Part shown: in pieces, positions 1-7,298 of the stretch
Numbering within the stretch: the first letter of the stretch is position 1
Layout: each line of letters starts with the position of its first letter
NCBI GenBank assembly: GCA_002383605.1
Contig: DFYK01000100.1
Coordinates: 24,066-39,359, forward strand
Source: Proteiniphilum sp. UBA4084
GTDB taxonomy: Bacteria; Bacteroidota; Bacteroidia; Bacteroidales; Dysgonomonadaceae
Length of the DNA: 15,294 nucleotides
Reading direction: 5' to 3'
Notes under the pieces: generated by a model
Database searches by the model: none
Told to the model about the DNA's origin: nothing
What the model saw: the letters and a program-made list of their open reading frames with translations, nothing else
Made by a program: the position numbers and the translations under genes

Positions 1-86
1 AAGCAGAGGCTGAAGCAGAAGCCAAGGTTGAAGCAGAAGCCAAAGCTGAAGCAGAAGCCAAAGCTGACACTGAAAAAGAAGCATAA
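1..86 (+). CDS. C-terminal tail of an Ala/Glu/Lys-rich protein, possibly ribosomal protein S16
   Basis: An open frame enters from the left edge (complete codons from base 3) and stops at TAA 84-86. The visible 27 residues are almost only Ala, Glu and Lys, built from repeats of the six residues AEAEAK, and end in DTEKEA. Ribosomal protein S16 (rpsP) of Bacteroidota commonly carries a long Ala/Glu/Lys-rich C-terminal extension, and a strong terminator directly behind the stop fits a highly expressed gene. None of the conserved S16 core is in the window, so the identity is inference from composition only; any protein with a charged helical tail would look the same. Confidence 0.5.
   Translation, partial: AEAEAEAKVEAEAKAEAEAKADTEKEA
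9..62 (+). repeat. Three tandem 18-bp in-frame repeats coding AEAEAK
   Basis: Units at 9-26, 27-44 and 45-62 differ only by GTT for GCT at the start of the second unit and AAG for AAA at the end of the first. Each codes for A/V-E-A-E-A-K, so copy-number changes would leave the reading frame intact. The repeats form the low-complexity tail of the partial gene. Confidence 0.85.
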
Positions 87-109
87 TCTTTTTATAAAAT
101 ACTACTTTA

Positions 110-153
110 CCCGGGACATCACGATCATGTGATGCCCCGGGTTTCTTATTTTT
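110..153 (+). terminator. Strong intrinsic terminator
   Basis: A GC-rich stem is formed by 110-122 (CCCGGGACATCAC) and 129-141 (GTGATGCCCCGGG), with 12 of 13 pairs matching and one A/C mismatch, around a 6-nt loop. A T-rich tract follows at 142-153. It lies 24 nt after the stop of the left-edge gene and separates it from the radical SAM gene. Confidence 0.9.
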
Positions 154-156
154 CGT

Positions 157-164
157 TATCTTTG
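157..164 (+). promoter_or_regulatory. Candidate -7 promoter box for the radical SAM gene
   Basis: TATCTTTG matches the Bacteroidota -7 consensus TAnnTTTG exactly and lies 19 nt before the GTG start at 184. Transcription would begin near 170 and give a leader of roughly 13 nt. The place where a -33 TTTG box would be expected falls inside the 3' arm of the terminator stem and shows no match, so this rests on the -7 element and its position. Confidence 0.5.
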
Positions 165-183
165 TAGCCTAAAAATCAGAGCA

Positions 184-1122
184 GTGTTTTTAAACGACAA
201 ACCATATCGTGATTTCTCGGAATATCTTTCGGCACGATTTCCCTATAAAGTACAGAAGATCTCCATCAACGCAGGCTTCACCTGTCCCAACCGGGATGGC
301 AGCAAGGGGCTCGGTGGATGTACCTACTGCAACAACCAGAGCTTTAGTCCCGGCTATGGCAAGCCCACCAAAACCATCACCGAACAAATGGCCGACGGCA
401 TCCATTTCTTCTCCCGGAAATATCCGGAGATGAAGTACCTGGCCTATTTTCAATCCTATACCAACACCTACGACAGCATTGCCTCCCTCACCGATAAATA
501 TGAGGAGGCACTTGCCTACCCCGGTGTGATGGGACTGATTGTGGGTACCCGTCCCGACTGTATGTCCGATGAGCTGCTCGATTACTTTGAAGCACTCAGC
601 AAGAAAACATTCGTGTTGGTGGAGTATGGCGTGGAATCTACTTTAAACAAAACGTTGGAACGGGTCAACCGTCAGCACACCTATGAAGAGTCGGCAGAGA
701 TGATCCGTAAAACGGCAGAAAGAAATATTCCTGTAGGGGCACACATGATCCTGGGACTTCCAGGCGAGACCGAAGAAGACATCCTGCATCATGCCGACAG
801 GCTCTCCGAACTACCGCTCACGACCCTCAAATTACACCAGCTCCAGATTATCCGTTACACCGCCATGGCAAGGGAGTATAAGCTGCTGCCCGAGTCGTTC
901 AACCTGTTTCCACTGGAGGAGTATGTCGATCTCTGTGTCCGCTTTGCAGAGCGTCTCCGTCCCGATATCTACATTGAGCGGTTTACGTCGCAGTCGCCCG
1001 CCAAACTGCTGATAGCCCCCGACTGGGGACTGAAGAACTACGAGGTGCGGGAAAAGATTCTGAAACGGTTTCGGGAAATGGAGACTTGTCAAGGTCGTTT
1101 TTTCGATGTCGGGAATAAATAA
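184..1122 (+). CDS. yhcC: Radical SAM protein, YhcC family (TIGR01212)
   Basis: A 312-residue protein close in length to E. coli YhcC (about 309). Near the N-terminus it has the family's unusual cysteine spacing: Cys34, then 11 residues to Cys46, then two residues to Cys49 (CPNRDG...GGCTYC), expected to bind the 4Fe-4S cluster that cleaves S-adenosylmethionine. Further family blocks are YLAYFQSYTNTY near residue 85, VGTRPDC near 121, a Glu-containing VEYGVES strand and HMILGLPGE in the second half of the barrel. The start is GTG 184; no ATG lies in frame before the cysteine motif and the preceding codons hold no better start. The exact reaction of the family is not settled to my knowledge. 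It sits alone between a terminator and the next promoter candidate, so nothing ties it to the haem genes downstream. Confidence 0.92.
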   Translation: MFLNDKPYRDFSEYLSARFPYKVQKISINAGFTCPNRDGSKGLGGCTYCNNQSFSPGYGKPTKTITEQMADGIHFFSRKYPEMKYLAYFQSYTNTYDSIASLTDKYEEALAYPGVMGLIVGTRPDCMSDELLDYFEALSKKTFVLVEYGVESTLNKTLERVNRQHTYEESAEMIRKTAERNIPVGAHMILGLPGETEEDILHHADRLSELPLTTLKLHQLQIIRYTAMAREYKLLPESFNLFPLEEYVDLCVRFAERLRPDIYIERFTSQSPAKLLIAPDWGLKNYEVREKILKRFREMETCQGRFFDVGNK

Positions 1123-1142
1123 ATAGCCAATATCACTAAAAG

Positions 1143-1162
1143 TGGTGATTGCGCAATCACCA
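1143..1162. promoter_or_regulatory. Perfect 20-bp palindrome, candidate operator
   Basis: The ten bases 1143-1152 (TGGTGATTGC) are the exact reverse complement of 1153-1162 (GCAATCACCA), with no spacer. No T-tract follows, so it is not a usual terminator. It lies in the 117-nt gap between the radical SAM gene and the TonB receptor and overlaps the TTG of a possible -33 box. Dyad symmetry of this size suggests a binding site for a dimeric regulator. It matches neither a Fur box nor the standard CRP or FNR spacing that I know. Confidence 0.5.
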
Positions 1163-1179
1163 AAGATTGTCTTCCTTTG
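1148..1179 (+). promoter_or_regulatory. Candidate promoter of the TonB-MFS-hemN-hemG operon
   Basis: ATTG at 1148-1151 resembles the -33 TTTG box. TTCCTTTG at 1172-1179 resembles the -7 box TAnnTTTG with one mismatch (T for A at position 2). The spacer is 20 nt, close to the usual spacing. Transcription would start near 1185 and give a leader of about 55 nt before ATG 1240. The match is imperfect. Confidence 0.35.
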
Positions 1180-1239
1180 TCATCAAATGAAGAAAATCAA
1201 ATCTGTGGACCTAAATCCGTTCACCTGACAAAGCGCTGC

Positions 1240-3324
1240 ATGAAGGCAAACAAACTACATCACCTGTTTAGGTACATCACACTGTTACTTTACATTTTTC
1301 CTTTTATTTCCAGGGCAAACGAACCCGACTCACTGCGCCAGTACCACCTCGACAGCATCGTCGTCTCCAGCATCAAGCTGCCCAACGCCACCTGGCGGAT
1401 ACCGGTAGCCTCCACGACCTTCGAGGGCGCCACCCTGCAACGGCGACAACTCAACAACATGAAGGATTTCTCAGCCTCTGTACCCAATTTCATCATGATC
1501 GACCGTGATTCACGGCTCACCTCCTCGGTTTTTGTACGTGGAGTCGGCTCACTGATCAACGCTCCGGGAGTGGCCATGTATGTGGACGACGTCCCCCATT
1601 TCGAGAAATCCTCATTTGATATCAGTCTGGCTGATATCGAGAAGATTGAATTCTTGCGCGGGCCCCAGGGGACACTCTTTGGTCGCAATGCGATGGGGGG
1701 CATCATCCTGGTATATACCGCCTCCCCTTTCCGCAAGCAGGGAACACAGCTGCGACTCAGCTATGGCAGCCACAACGAAACACGCATTACGCTGTCGCAC
1801 CGCAAGAAAGAAGGTGAACGCTTTGCCTGGGGGCTCACAGGTAACTACCACCACTCCGATGGCTTCATCATCAACAGCTACAACGGCAAAACAACCGACT
1901 GGCTCAACGCCGCCTCACTGAGTAATCGGCTTGAGTGGCGCCCCCGTCACAACCTGAGCTTCCGCCTACAGCAGAGCCTGGAAAAAGTGAAACAGGGAGC
2001 TTTCGGTTATGGAGCAGTGAACAGCGAACTAAACGATGTCGATTCTGTTTCGCTCAACCACCCCAGTTACTATGAGCGGTTGATCTACGACACTGGATTG
2101 CAGGCCGATTACCACACTTCGCGCCTCTGGATCCGTTCACAGACTTCCATGCAGTTGTTGAATGACACCTACGAGGTGGACCAGGATGCTTCACCGCGCG
2201 ACCTTTACTACGCTGTACAAGGGGAAAGGCAACGTCTCCTCTCACAGGAGATCAATGTCAGGGATGTGTCGGAGAGCATCTATGGCTGGAACTTCGGACT
2301 GTTTGCCTTTCATCATGACATCGACAGAAGTACCGATGTATTCCTCCGGATGGCACGGCCTTCCTATCAGCTGGAGAAACGGTTTGATGATCTGAATAGT
2401 GGCATCGCCCTCTACCATCGGTCGGAACTGCAGATCACAAACCGGCTGACACTGGAGGGAGGAATACGGTACGACTTCGAAAAAGCCCGTTCCATTCATC
2501 TCGAAAACAAGCTGACAGGTGACACCATTGAACTGCGCAACCAGTATGACTCCCCGCTCACCTTCTCACAGTGGACACCCAAGGTGACACTCCAGTACCG
2601 TTTCAGTGGCGAGAGTCAGCTTTACGCCACCTGGGCCAGGGGATACAAGACAGGTGGCTTCAACACCGTCTTCGAAGAAGAAAGCGAACGAATTTTTGAC
2701 CCGGAAAAGAGCTGGAACTATGAAATAGGGGGTAAGGTAACTCTCTTCAAAAACAGGTTGCTGGCAGAGGGTTCACTCTTCTACATCGATATTAGCAGTC
2801 AGCAGGTCAAGCAACTGCTCGATCTGCAGGGAATAAAAATTCGCAATGCCGGACACTCCATAAGCAAGGGTGCTGAGCTCACACTGAAAGTGCTGCCCAC
2901 AGACGCCACGCTGTTGCATCTCACCTACGGCTACACCCACGCTACCTTCCGCAGCTACCAATACAGTGAGGAGATTGACTACAGCGGTAACTTCCTTCCT
3001 TTTGTGCCTCGCCACACCCTCAGTATCGGAGCGGAGCATAGGATTGACTGGCATACGGCAATCAGCGATCGACTGCTGTTACAGGCACAGTATAGCGGCA
3101 TGGGAGAGCGCTACTGGCACGAAGACAACCGGGTGAAACAACACTTTTACGGTTTATTGGATGTCAGCACTGCTGTTGAAAAAGAATCACTGCGGGTGAC
3201 ACTTTGGGGTAAGAACATCCTGAACGAGAGACAACTGGGATATTATTTCGAATCGGCAGGCCGCAGCCTCGGTAAACCGGTAAAACCTTTCACAACGGGA
3301 GTAACCATCGACTATTCATTTTAG
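1240..3324 (+). CDS. TonB-dependent outer-membrane receptor (siderophore/haem type)
   Basis: The frame is open from TTG 1177, but ATG 1240 is the better start because it begins a typical Sec signal peptide (MKANK, then a hydrophobic stretch ending FISRA). This gives a mature protein starting NEPDSLRQ and 694 residues in all. DSIVVSS just after cleavage resembles a TonB box. The plug domain shows SVFVRGVGS, PGVAMYVDDVP and the diagnostic LRGPQGTLFGRNAMGG near residues 140-160. The rest is a 22-strand-type beta-barrel rich in alternating aromatic residues and ending YSF. There is no N-terminal carboxypeptidase-like domain and no SusD partner, so it is not a SusC glycan importer. It is followed after 11 nt by a permease and then two porphyrin enzymes, which suggests a porphyrin or haem-like ligand. 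The ligand is inference; I see no FRAP haem-receptor motif. Confidence 0.9.
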   Translation: MKANKLHHLFRYITLLLYIFPFISRANEPDSLRQYHLDSIVVSSIKLPNATWRIPVASTTFEGATLQRRQLNNMKDFSASVPNFIMIDRDSRLTSSVFVRGVGSLINAPGVAMYVDDVPHFEKSSFDISLADIEKIEFLRGPQGTLFGRNAMGGIILVYTASPFRKQGTQLRLSYGSHNETRITLSHRKKEGERFAWGLTGNYHHSDGFIINSYNGKTTDWLNAASLSNRLEWRPRHNLSFRLQQSLEKVKQGAFGYGAVNSELNDVDSVSLNHPSYYERLIYDTGLQADYHTSRLWIRSQTSMQLLNDTYEVDQDASPRDLYYAVQGERQRLLSQEINVRDVSESIYGWNFGLFAFHHDIDRSTDVFLRMARPSYQLEKRFDDLNSGIALYHRSELQITNRLTLEGGIRYDFEKARSIHLENKLTGDTIELRNQYDSPLTFSQWTPKVTLQYRFSGESQLYATWARGYKTGGFNTVFEEESERIFDPEKSWNYEIGGKVTLFKNRLLAEGSLFYIDISSQQVKQLLDLQGIKIRNAGHSISKGAELTLKVLPTDATLLHLTYGYTHATFRSYQYSEEIDYSGNFLPFVPRHTLSIGAEHRIDWHTAISDRLLLQAQYSGMGERYWHEDNRVKQHFYGLLDVSTAVEKESLRVTLWGKNILNERQLGYYFESAGRSLGKPVKPFTTGVTIDYSF

Positions 3325-3335
3325 CGCTACATAAC

Positions 3336-4550
3336 ATGCGTCAGAGGACAACAAGCAATCTCTTCACTTTTTTCACGCTCTACATCGCCCAATCGATCCC
3401 GATGAGCTTCTTCGCCACGGCACTGCCAGTGTTGATGCGGCAAGGTGATTATTCACTCTTTGCCATCGCCTTGCTCAAGCTGATCAAACTACCCTGGATA
3501 CTCAAGTTTCTCTGGTCACCGCTGGTAGACCGCAGGACAGAAAGTGTTTCCGACTACAAACGGTGGATCATCGTTTCGGAGATCATCTACGCCCTGATCA
3601 TCTTTGTGGTGGCCATACTTAACGTGGAGACACACTTCACTTTGGTCATCGTGCTTATCTTATTCGCTTTCATCTCCTCCGCCACACAGGATATCGCCAC
3701 CGACGCAATGGCAGCCCGATCATTTGAACGGAGAAACAGCAGCCTTCTCAACAGTATCCAGTCGATGGGTTCTTTTACCGGCAGCATGGTGGGAGGAGGT
3801 TTACTGCTGTTGCTCTTCCACCGCATCGGCTGGTCAAACCTGCTCCCCTGGCTGGCCATATTCGTGCTGATCGCACTGTTACCCCTGGTATTTAACAGGG
3901 ATATTGCCCTTCACAAACGGAAAAACAGGGAAAAAGTGACTTCGCGCGACATGCTGCTCTTTTTTACCCAAAAACATATCTGGCGACAGATACTCTTTCT
4001 CATCCTCTTCTACGGGGGACTGATCGGCATCCTCTCCTCTCTTAGCCCCTACCTGGTGGACAGGGGTTATCAGATGAAAGAGATTGGAGCCATGGTGGGT
4101 ATTTTTGGTGTCTCCACCGGTATTCTCTCCGCCTTTCTTACAGGCATTTTCATACGTAAAAAAGGGAAGTTGCGTTCCCGGCGGATCATCTCGGCATTGA
4201 TCATCCTACCCGCAGCCTACTTTCTCTGGCTCACGCAAAGCGGCATCGGGAGTCATGTCCTGATACTGGTGGGGGTGGCACTTGTCTGGGGTACCTACGG
4301 CATGGCCTCCACCATGATCAATACCGCCGCAATGGACATCGTACGCGATGGCCGTGAGGGAACCGACTTTACGCTACAGATAGTGTTTACCCACCTCAGC
4401 GCAATGATTATCACACTGGTGAGCGCCCGCGTGGGGGATATGGCCGGCTATTCGGGATTGTTTACCATGGAGCTGCTGCTTGCATCATTTTCTTTTATTT
4501 TTGTACTGTTTACCCAACCGTTTCGACGGGAGGAAAAAGATGAATTTTAA
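3336..4550 (+). CDS. MFS permease, AmpG/PAT-like, probable inner-membrane importer
   Basis: A 404-residue polytopic protein with about 12 hydrophobic segments. Family marks of the AmpG-like branch of the major facilitator superfamily are visible: PWILKFLWSPLVDRR after the second helix (E. coli AmpG has KFLWSPLMDR) and ATQDIATDAMA near residue 118 (AmpG has SQDIVFDA). AmpG itself imports muropeptides, and relatives of the RhtX/FptX type import siderophores, so the name alone does not fix the substrate. Here it starts 11 nt after a TonB receptor and its end overlaps hemN by 11 nt, so I infer that it carries the receptor's ligand, plausibly a porphyrin, across the cytoplasmic membrane. No clear Shine-Dalgarno site is seen before ATG 3336; translational coupling to the receptor gene is likely. 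Confidence 0.82.
   Translation: MRQRTTSNLFTFFTLYIAQSIPMSFFATALPVLMRQGDYSLFAIALLKLIKLPWILKFLWSPLVDRRTESVSDYKRWIIVSEIIYALIIFVVAILNVETHFTLVIVLILFAFISSATQDIATDAMAARSFERRNSSLLNSIQSMGSFTGSMVGGGLLLLLFHRIGWSNLLPWLAIFVLIALLPLVFNRDIALHKRKNREKVTSRDMLLFFTQKHIWRQILFLILFYGGLIGILSSLSPYLVDRGYQMKEIGAMVGIFGVSTGILSAFLTGIFIRKKGKLRSRRIISALIILPAAYFLWLTQSGIGSHVLILVGVALVWGTYGMASTMINTAAMDIVRDGREGTDFTLQIVFTHLSAMIITLVSARVGDMAGYSGLFTMELLLASFSFIFVLFTQPFRREEKDEF
4528..4533 (+). promoter_or_regulatory. Ribosome binding site that fixes the hemN start
   Basis: GGGAGG lies 6 nt before ATG 4540, inside the end of the permease gene. It supports ATG 4540 over the in-frame upstream ATG at 4480 and the in-frame ATG at 4552. Clear Shine-Dalgarno sites are uncommon in this window, so this one stands out. 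Confidence 0.7.
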
Positions 4551-5916
4551 TATGAACGGACTGATTGAAAAATATAACCTGCCGGTACCCCGCTACACCA
4601 GCTATCCACCGGCCAACTTTTTTCATGAGGGTTATGGTGAGGGAGAACTGATTCATGCAATCGAAGCTTCCAACCGGCAGGAACCGGCTCATCTTTCCTT
4701 TTACATACACCTTCCCTATTGCAACCGCATGTGTCACTACTGTGGCTGCAATGCCTACCCCCGCACAAGAAGTAGCAGCGATATCCAATACGTGCAGGCA
4801 GTGATCCGCGAGGCTGACCTGGTCTGCAGCCACATCGATTCAGACAGGAAAATTGCTCAGATCCATTTCGGCGGGGGATCACCCTCCACTTTCGATCCTG
4901 ATCTGATTGGAGCAATCAATGAAAAACTTTTCAGCCGCTTTGGCACCATCGATGACCCGGAGATCGCCATCGAATGTCACCCAGGCTATATGAACGCTTT
5001 AGCCTACGAGCGGCTTATCGATGCCGGGGTCAATAGGATGAGCCTTGGCATCCAGGATTTTGACCCGGCGGTGATGAAGGCGTCGAACCGTCTCCCGTCG
5101 CTGCTTCCCATGGAAGAAGTGTTTGCCCTGCTTCGGGAGCGACAGATTCACATCAACCTCGACTTCATCTACGGGTTGCCGCTGCAGACAGTGGAAAGCT
5201 TCACCAACACCATCACCCGTGCAATCACACTGTCACCGGACAGACTGGTCACCTTCTCCTATGCACACGTACCTCATCTCTTCCCGCGACAAAAGCTGCT
5301 GGAGCGGAAGGGACTACCGACCGAGGAGCTGAAAAGCCGACTATTCCATGCGGCACAACAATTGTTGTTGCAGGGAGGATACCGACAGATTGGAATGGAT
5401 CACTACGTGAAAGAGGAAGATGAGCTCTACCAGGCACTGAGTAGCGGCACTCTGCATCGCAACTTCCAGGGTTACTGCACCCGCCGCACCACGGGACAGG
5501 TCTACGCTTTTGGTGTCACCGCCATCAGCCAGCTGGCAGGGGCCTATGCCCAGAACACCAAAAGCATTGATGAGTATCTGACAACAATCCATGACGGTCA
5601 TCTGCCGATAAAAAAAGGATACAACCTGAACCGGGAGGAGCAGGTGACCCGCGAGGTGATCACCACCTTGATGTGTAACGGGGAAATTCATTGGCTGGAG
5701 CTGGCTGAACGACTTCGAATACCCCGGGAAGAACTGCAGGCGATGACCGCCTTCTCGGAGGAGAAGATGTGCCGCTTTGCCGACGATGGCCTCATCTTCT
5801 TTGATCAGGAGCAGATTGTGATGCGAGAAAAAGGGTCACCCTACGTGCGAAATGTGGCGGCCTCGCTAGATCCTCTGCTCCTAAACAGCAACAAGACATT
5901 TTCAAAACCAATATAA
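4540..5916 (+). CDS. hemN: Oxygen-independent coproporphyrinogen III oxidase (dehydrogenase) HemN
   Basis: This radical SAM enzyme decarboxylates two propionate side chains of coproporphyrinogen III to give protoporphyrinogen IX without oxygen. The protein has 458 residues from ATG 4540, against 457 in E. coli HemN. Diagnostic blocks are PRYTSYP near residue 17, the HemN cysteine motif CNRMCHYCGC (Cys61, 65, 68 and 70), HFGGGSPS, NRMSLGIQDF, NLDFIYGLP, the SAM-binding-region block HRNFQGY and IGMDHY. These, and the cysteine that follows the third one, separate true HemN from HemW and HutW. One small difference is ECHPG where E. coli HemN has a Glu-x-Asp-Pro-Arg type sequence; the Glu is kept. 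The gene overlaps the permease by 11 nt and is followed after 8 nt by the next enzyme of the pathway. An alternative upstream ATG (4480) would add a stretch lying inside the permease gene and is unlikely. Confidence 0.95.
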   Translation: MNFNMNGLIEKYNLPVPRYTSYPPANFFHEGYGEGELIHAIEASNRQEPAHLSFYIHLPYCNRMCHYCGCNAYPRTRSSSDIQYVQAVIREADLVCSHIDSDRKIAQIHFGGGSPSTFDPDLIGAINEKLFSRFGTIDDPEIAIECHPGYMNALAYERLIDAGVNRMSLGIQDFDPAVMKASNRLPSLLPMEEVFALLRERQIHINLDFIYGLPLQTVESFTNTITRAITLSPDRLVTFSYAHVPHLFPRQKLLERKGLPTEELKSRLFHAAQQLLLQGGYRQIGMDHYVKEEDELYQALSSGTLHRNFQGYCTRRTTGQVYAFGVTAISQLAGAYAQNTKSIDEYLTTIHDGHLPIKKGYNLNREEQVTREVITTLMCNGEIHWLELAERLRIPREELQAMTAFSEEKMCRFADDGLIFFDQEQIVMREKGSPYVRNVAASLDPLLLNSNKTFSKPI

Positions 5917-5924
5917 AAGGAACT

Positions 5925-7292
5925 ATGGAACGGGATGTGGTTATTATCGGTGGAGGCCTCACAGGACTGACCTCCGCACTGCAACTTAAGAAAAGAGGGC
6001 TTACCGTAGCCATCCTGGAAAAGTGTGATCGTACGGGTGGCCAGATTGCCTCCCACAACGAAGATGGCTTTCTCTTCGAGTCGGGTCCCAACACCGGCTC
6101 CGGTGCATCAGAAGAAGTGATGGAACTCTACGACTCCCTTTCAGGCAGATGTGAGATCGAATTTGCCAGGAAAGAAGCGGAAAACCGCTGGATATGGAAG
6201 AAGGAAAGATTTTACCCCCTCCCCTCCGGATTGACCAGCGGCATCACGACCCCACTCTTCACTTTGGGCGACAAACTACGGATCCTGGGAGAACCCTTCC
6301 GACACAAGGGAAGTGATCCGGACGAGACGGTTGCAGCGATGACCGTACGCCGACTGGGAAGATCATTTCTCGACTATGCGGTCGACCCTTTCCTCTCCGG
6401 CATCTACGCCGGCGATCCACATACCCTTGTCACACGCCATGCACTACCAAAGCTATATAACCTGGAACAACAGTACGGCAGCTTTATTGGCGGTAGCATC
6501 CAAAAGGCGAAAGAGACGAGGAAACAACCGGCCAGCAAAATCAGGAAAGGTATCTTCTCCACCTACGGGGGTATGGAACAACTCCCTTTGGCGATGCGTG
6601 CTGCCATCGGGGAAGAGGATATCTTCCTCTCACTGGAGGGTGTGACAGTGGCTCCCGACAGGGAGACCGGTCACTGGACTACCACAGCCACACAACAAGG
6701 CAGACAGCTCACGTTCCGTTCACGTCACCTGGTGACCACCATCGGCGCATATAATTTGCCAGAACTACTACCCTTTATCGATGAAGCCATGATGAAACGA
6801 CTCGCCAGTCTCCGCTATGCACCGGTGATACAGGTTGCAGTAGGTGTAAAAGAACGGAAGGGACTTCACTTCAATGCTTTCGGGGGATTGATTCCCTCAA
6901 CAGAAAAAGAGGATTTCCTGGGTGTACTCTTCCCCTCTTCCTGCTTTGTCGGCAGGAGTCCCGATGAGGGTATGCTCTTCTCCTTTTTCATGGGTGGGAT
7001 ACGAAACAGCCGCTACATTGATCTTTCCGACCGGGAGATTGAGGAACGGGTGGTTCGCTCATTCCACCGGCTACTTCGTTTCCCGGTGGAGAAAGAGCCC
7101 GATCTGATTCGCATCTTCCGCCATCGATATGCGATCCCCCAGTATGAACAGTCATCAGAAGAGCGTTTTCATACAGTAGCATCGCTGGAGAAACAGTATT
7201 CCGGCCTCCACCTCGCGGGCAACCTGCGCGACGGCATCGGCATGTCACACCGGATCATTCAGGCATTCCGTATGGGTGCGGAGATTCAATAA
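5925..7292 (+). CDS. hemG: Protoporphyrinogen oxidase, FAD-dependent HemY type
   Basis: A 455-residue flavoprotein expected to oxidise protoporphyrinogen IX, the HemN product, to protoporphyrin IX. The N-terminus has the FAD Rossmann motif VVIIGGGLTGL followed by ILEK about 20 residues on and then RTGGQI, GFLFESGPNT. The C-terminus has the conserved second FAD block LAGNLRDGIGMSHRI near residues 430-444. Length and layout fit the HemY/PPOX class, not the short flavodoxin-like HemG of E. coli; the symbol hemG is used in the broad sense common in genome annotation. Relatives in Gram-positive bacteria (CgoX) oxidise coproporphyrinogen instead, but the adjacent hemN supports the protoporphyrin route. 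AAAAGGAAC before ATG 5925 is a modest ribosome binding site. Its stop is 6 nt from the end of the converging lplA. Confidence 0.92.
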   Translation: MERDVVIIGGGLTGLTSALQLKKRGLTVAILEKCDRTGGQIASHNEDGFLFESGPNTGSGASEEVMELYDSLSGRCEIEFARKEAENRWIWKKERFYPLPSGLTSGITTPLFTLGDKLRILGEPFRHKGSDPDETVAAMTVRRLGRSFLDYAVDPFLSGIYAGDPHTLVTRHALPKLYNLEQQYGSFIGGSIQKAKETRKQPASKIRKGIFSTYGGMEQLPLAMRAAIGEEDIFLSLEGVTVAPDRETGHWTTTATQQGRQLTFRSRHLVTTIGAYNLPELLPFIDEAMMKRLASLRYAPVIQVAVGVKERKGLHFNAFGGLIPSTEKEDFLGVLFPSSCFVGRSPDEGMLFSFFMGGIRNSRYIDLSDREIEERVVRSFHRLLRFPVEKEPDLIRIFRHRYAIPQYEQSSEERFHTVASLEKQYSGLHLAGNLRDGIGMSHRIIQAFRMGAEIQ

Positions 7293-7298
7293 GTAGGT

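Noticed and set aside
9..62. Tandem repeats as a CRISPR-like or mobile repeat
   Set aside because: The units are contiguous, in frame and code a low-complexity Ala/Glu/Lys tail, with no spacers.
1177..1239. TTG start at 1177 adding 21 residues to the TonB receptor
   Set aside because: The added residues are polar and would bury the signal peptide; ATG 1240 begins a normal signal sequence.
1290..1736. 148-codon open frame on the minus strand inside the TonB receptor gene
   Set aside because: It is a shadow frame opposite a well-conserved plug domain, and its translation has no recognisable fold or motif.
4480..4539. Upstream in-frame ATG for hemN
   Set aside because: It lies deep in the permease gene, has no ribosome binding site, and makes the protein longer than HemN; ATG 4540 has GGGAGG 6 nt upstream.
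4547..4915. 122-codon open frame on the minus strand inside hemN
   Set aside because: It is antisense to the conserved cysteine motif region of hemN; its cysteine-rich look comes from that complement.
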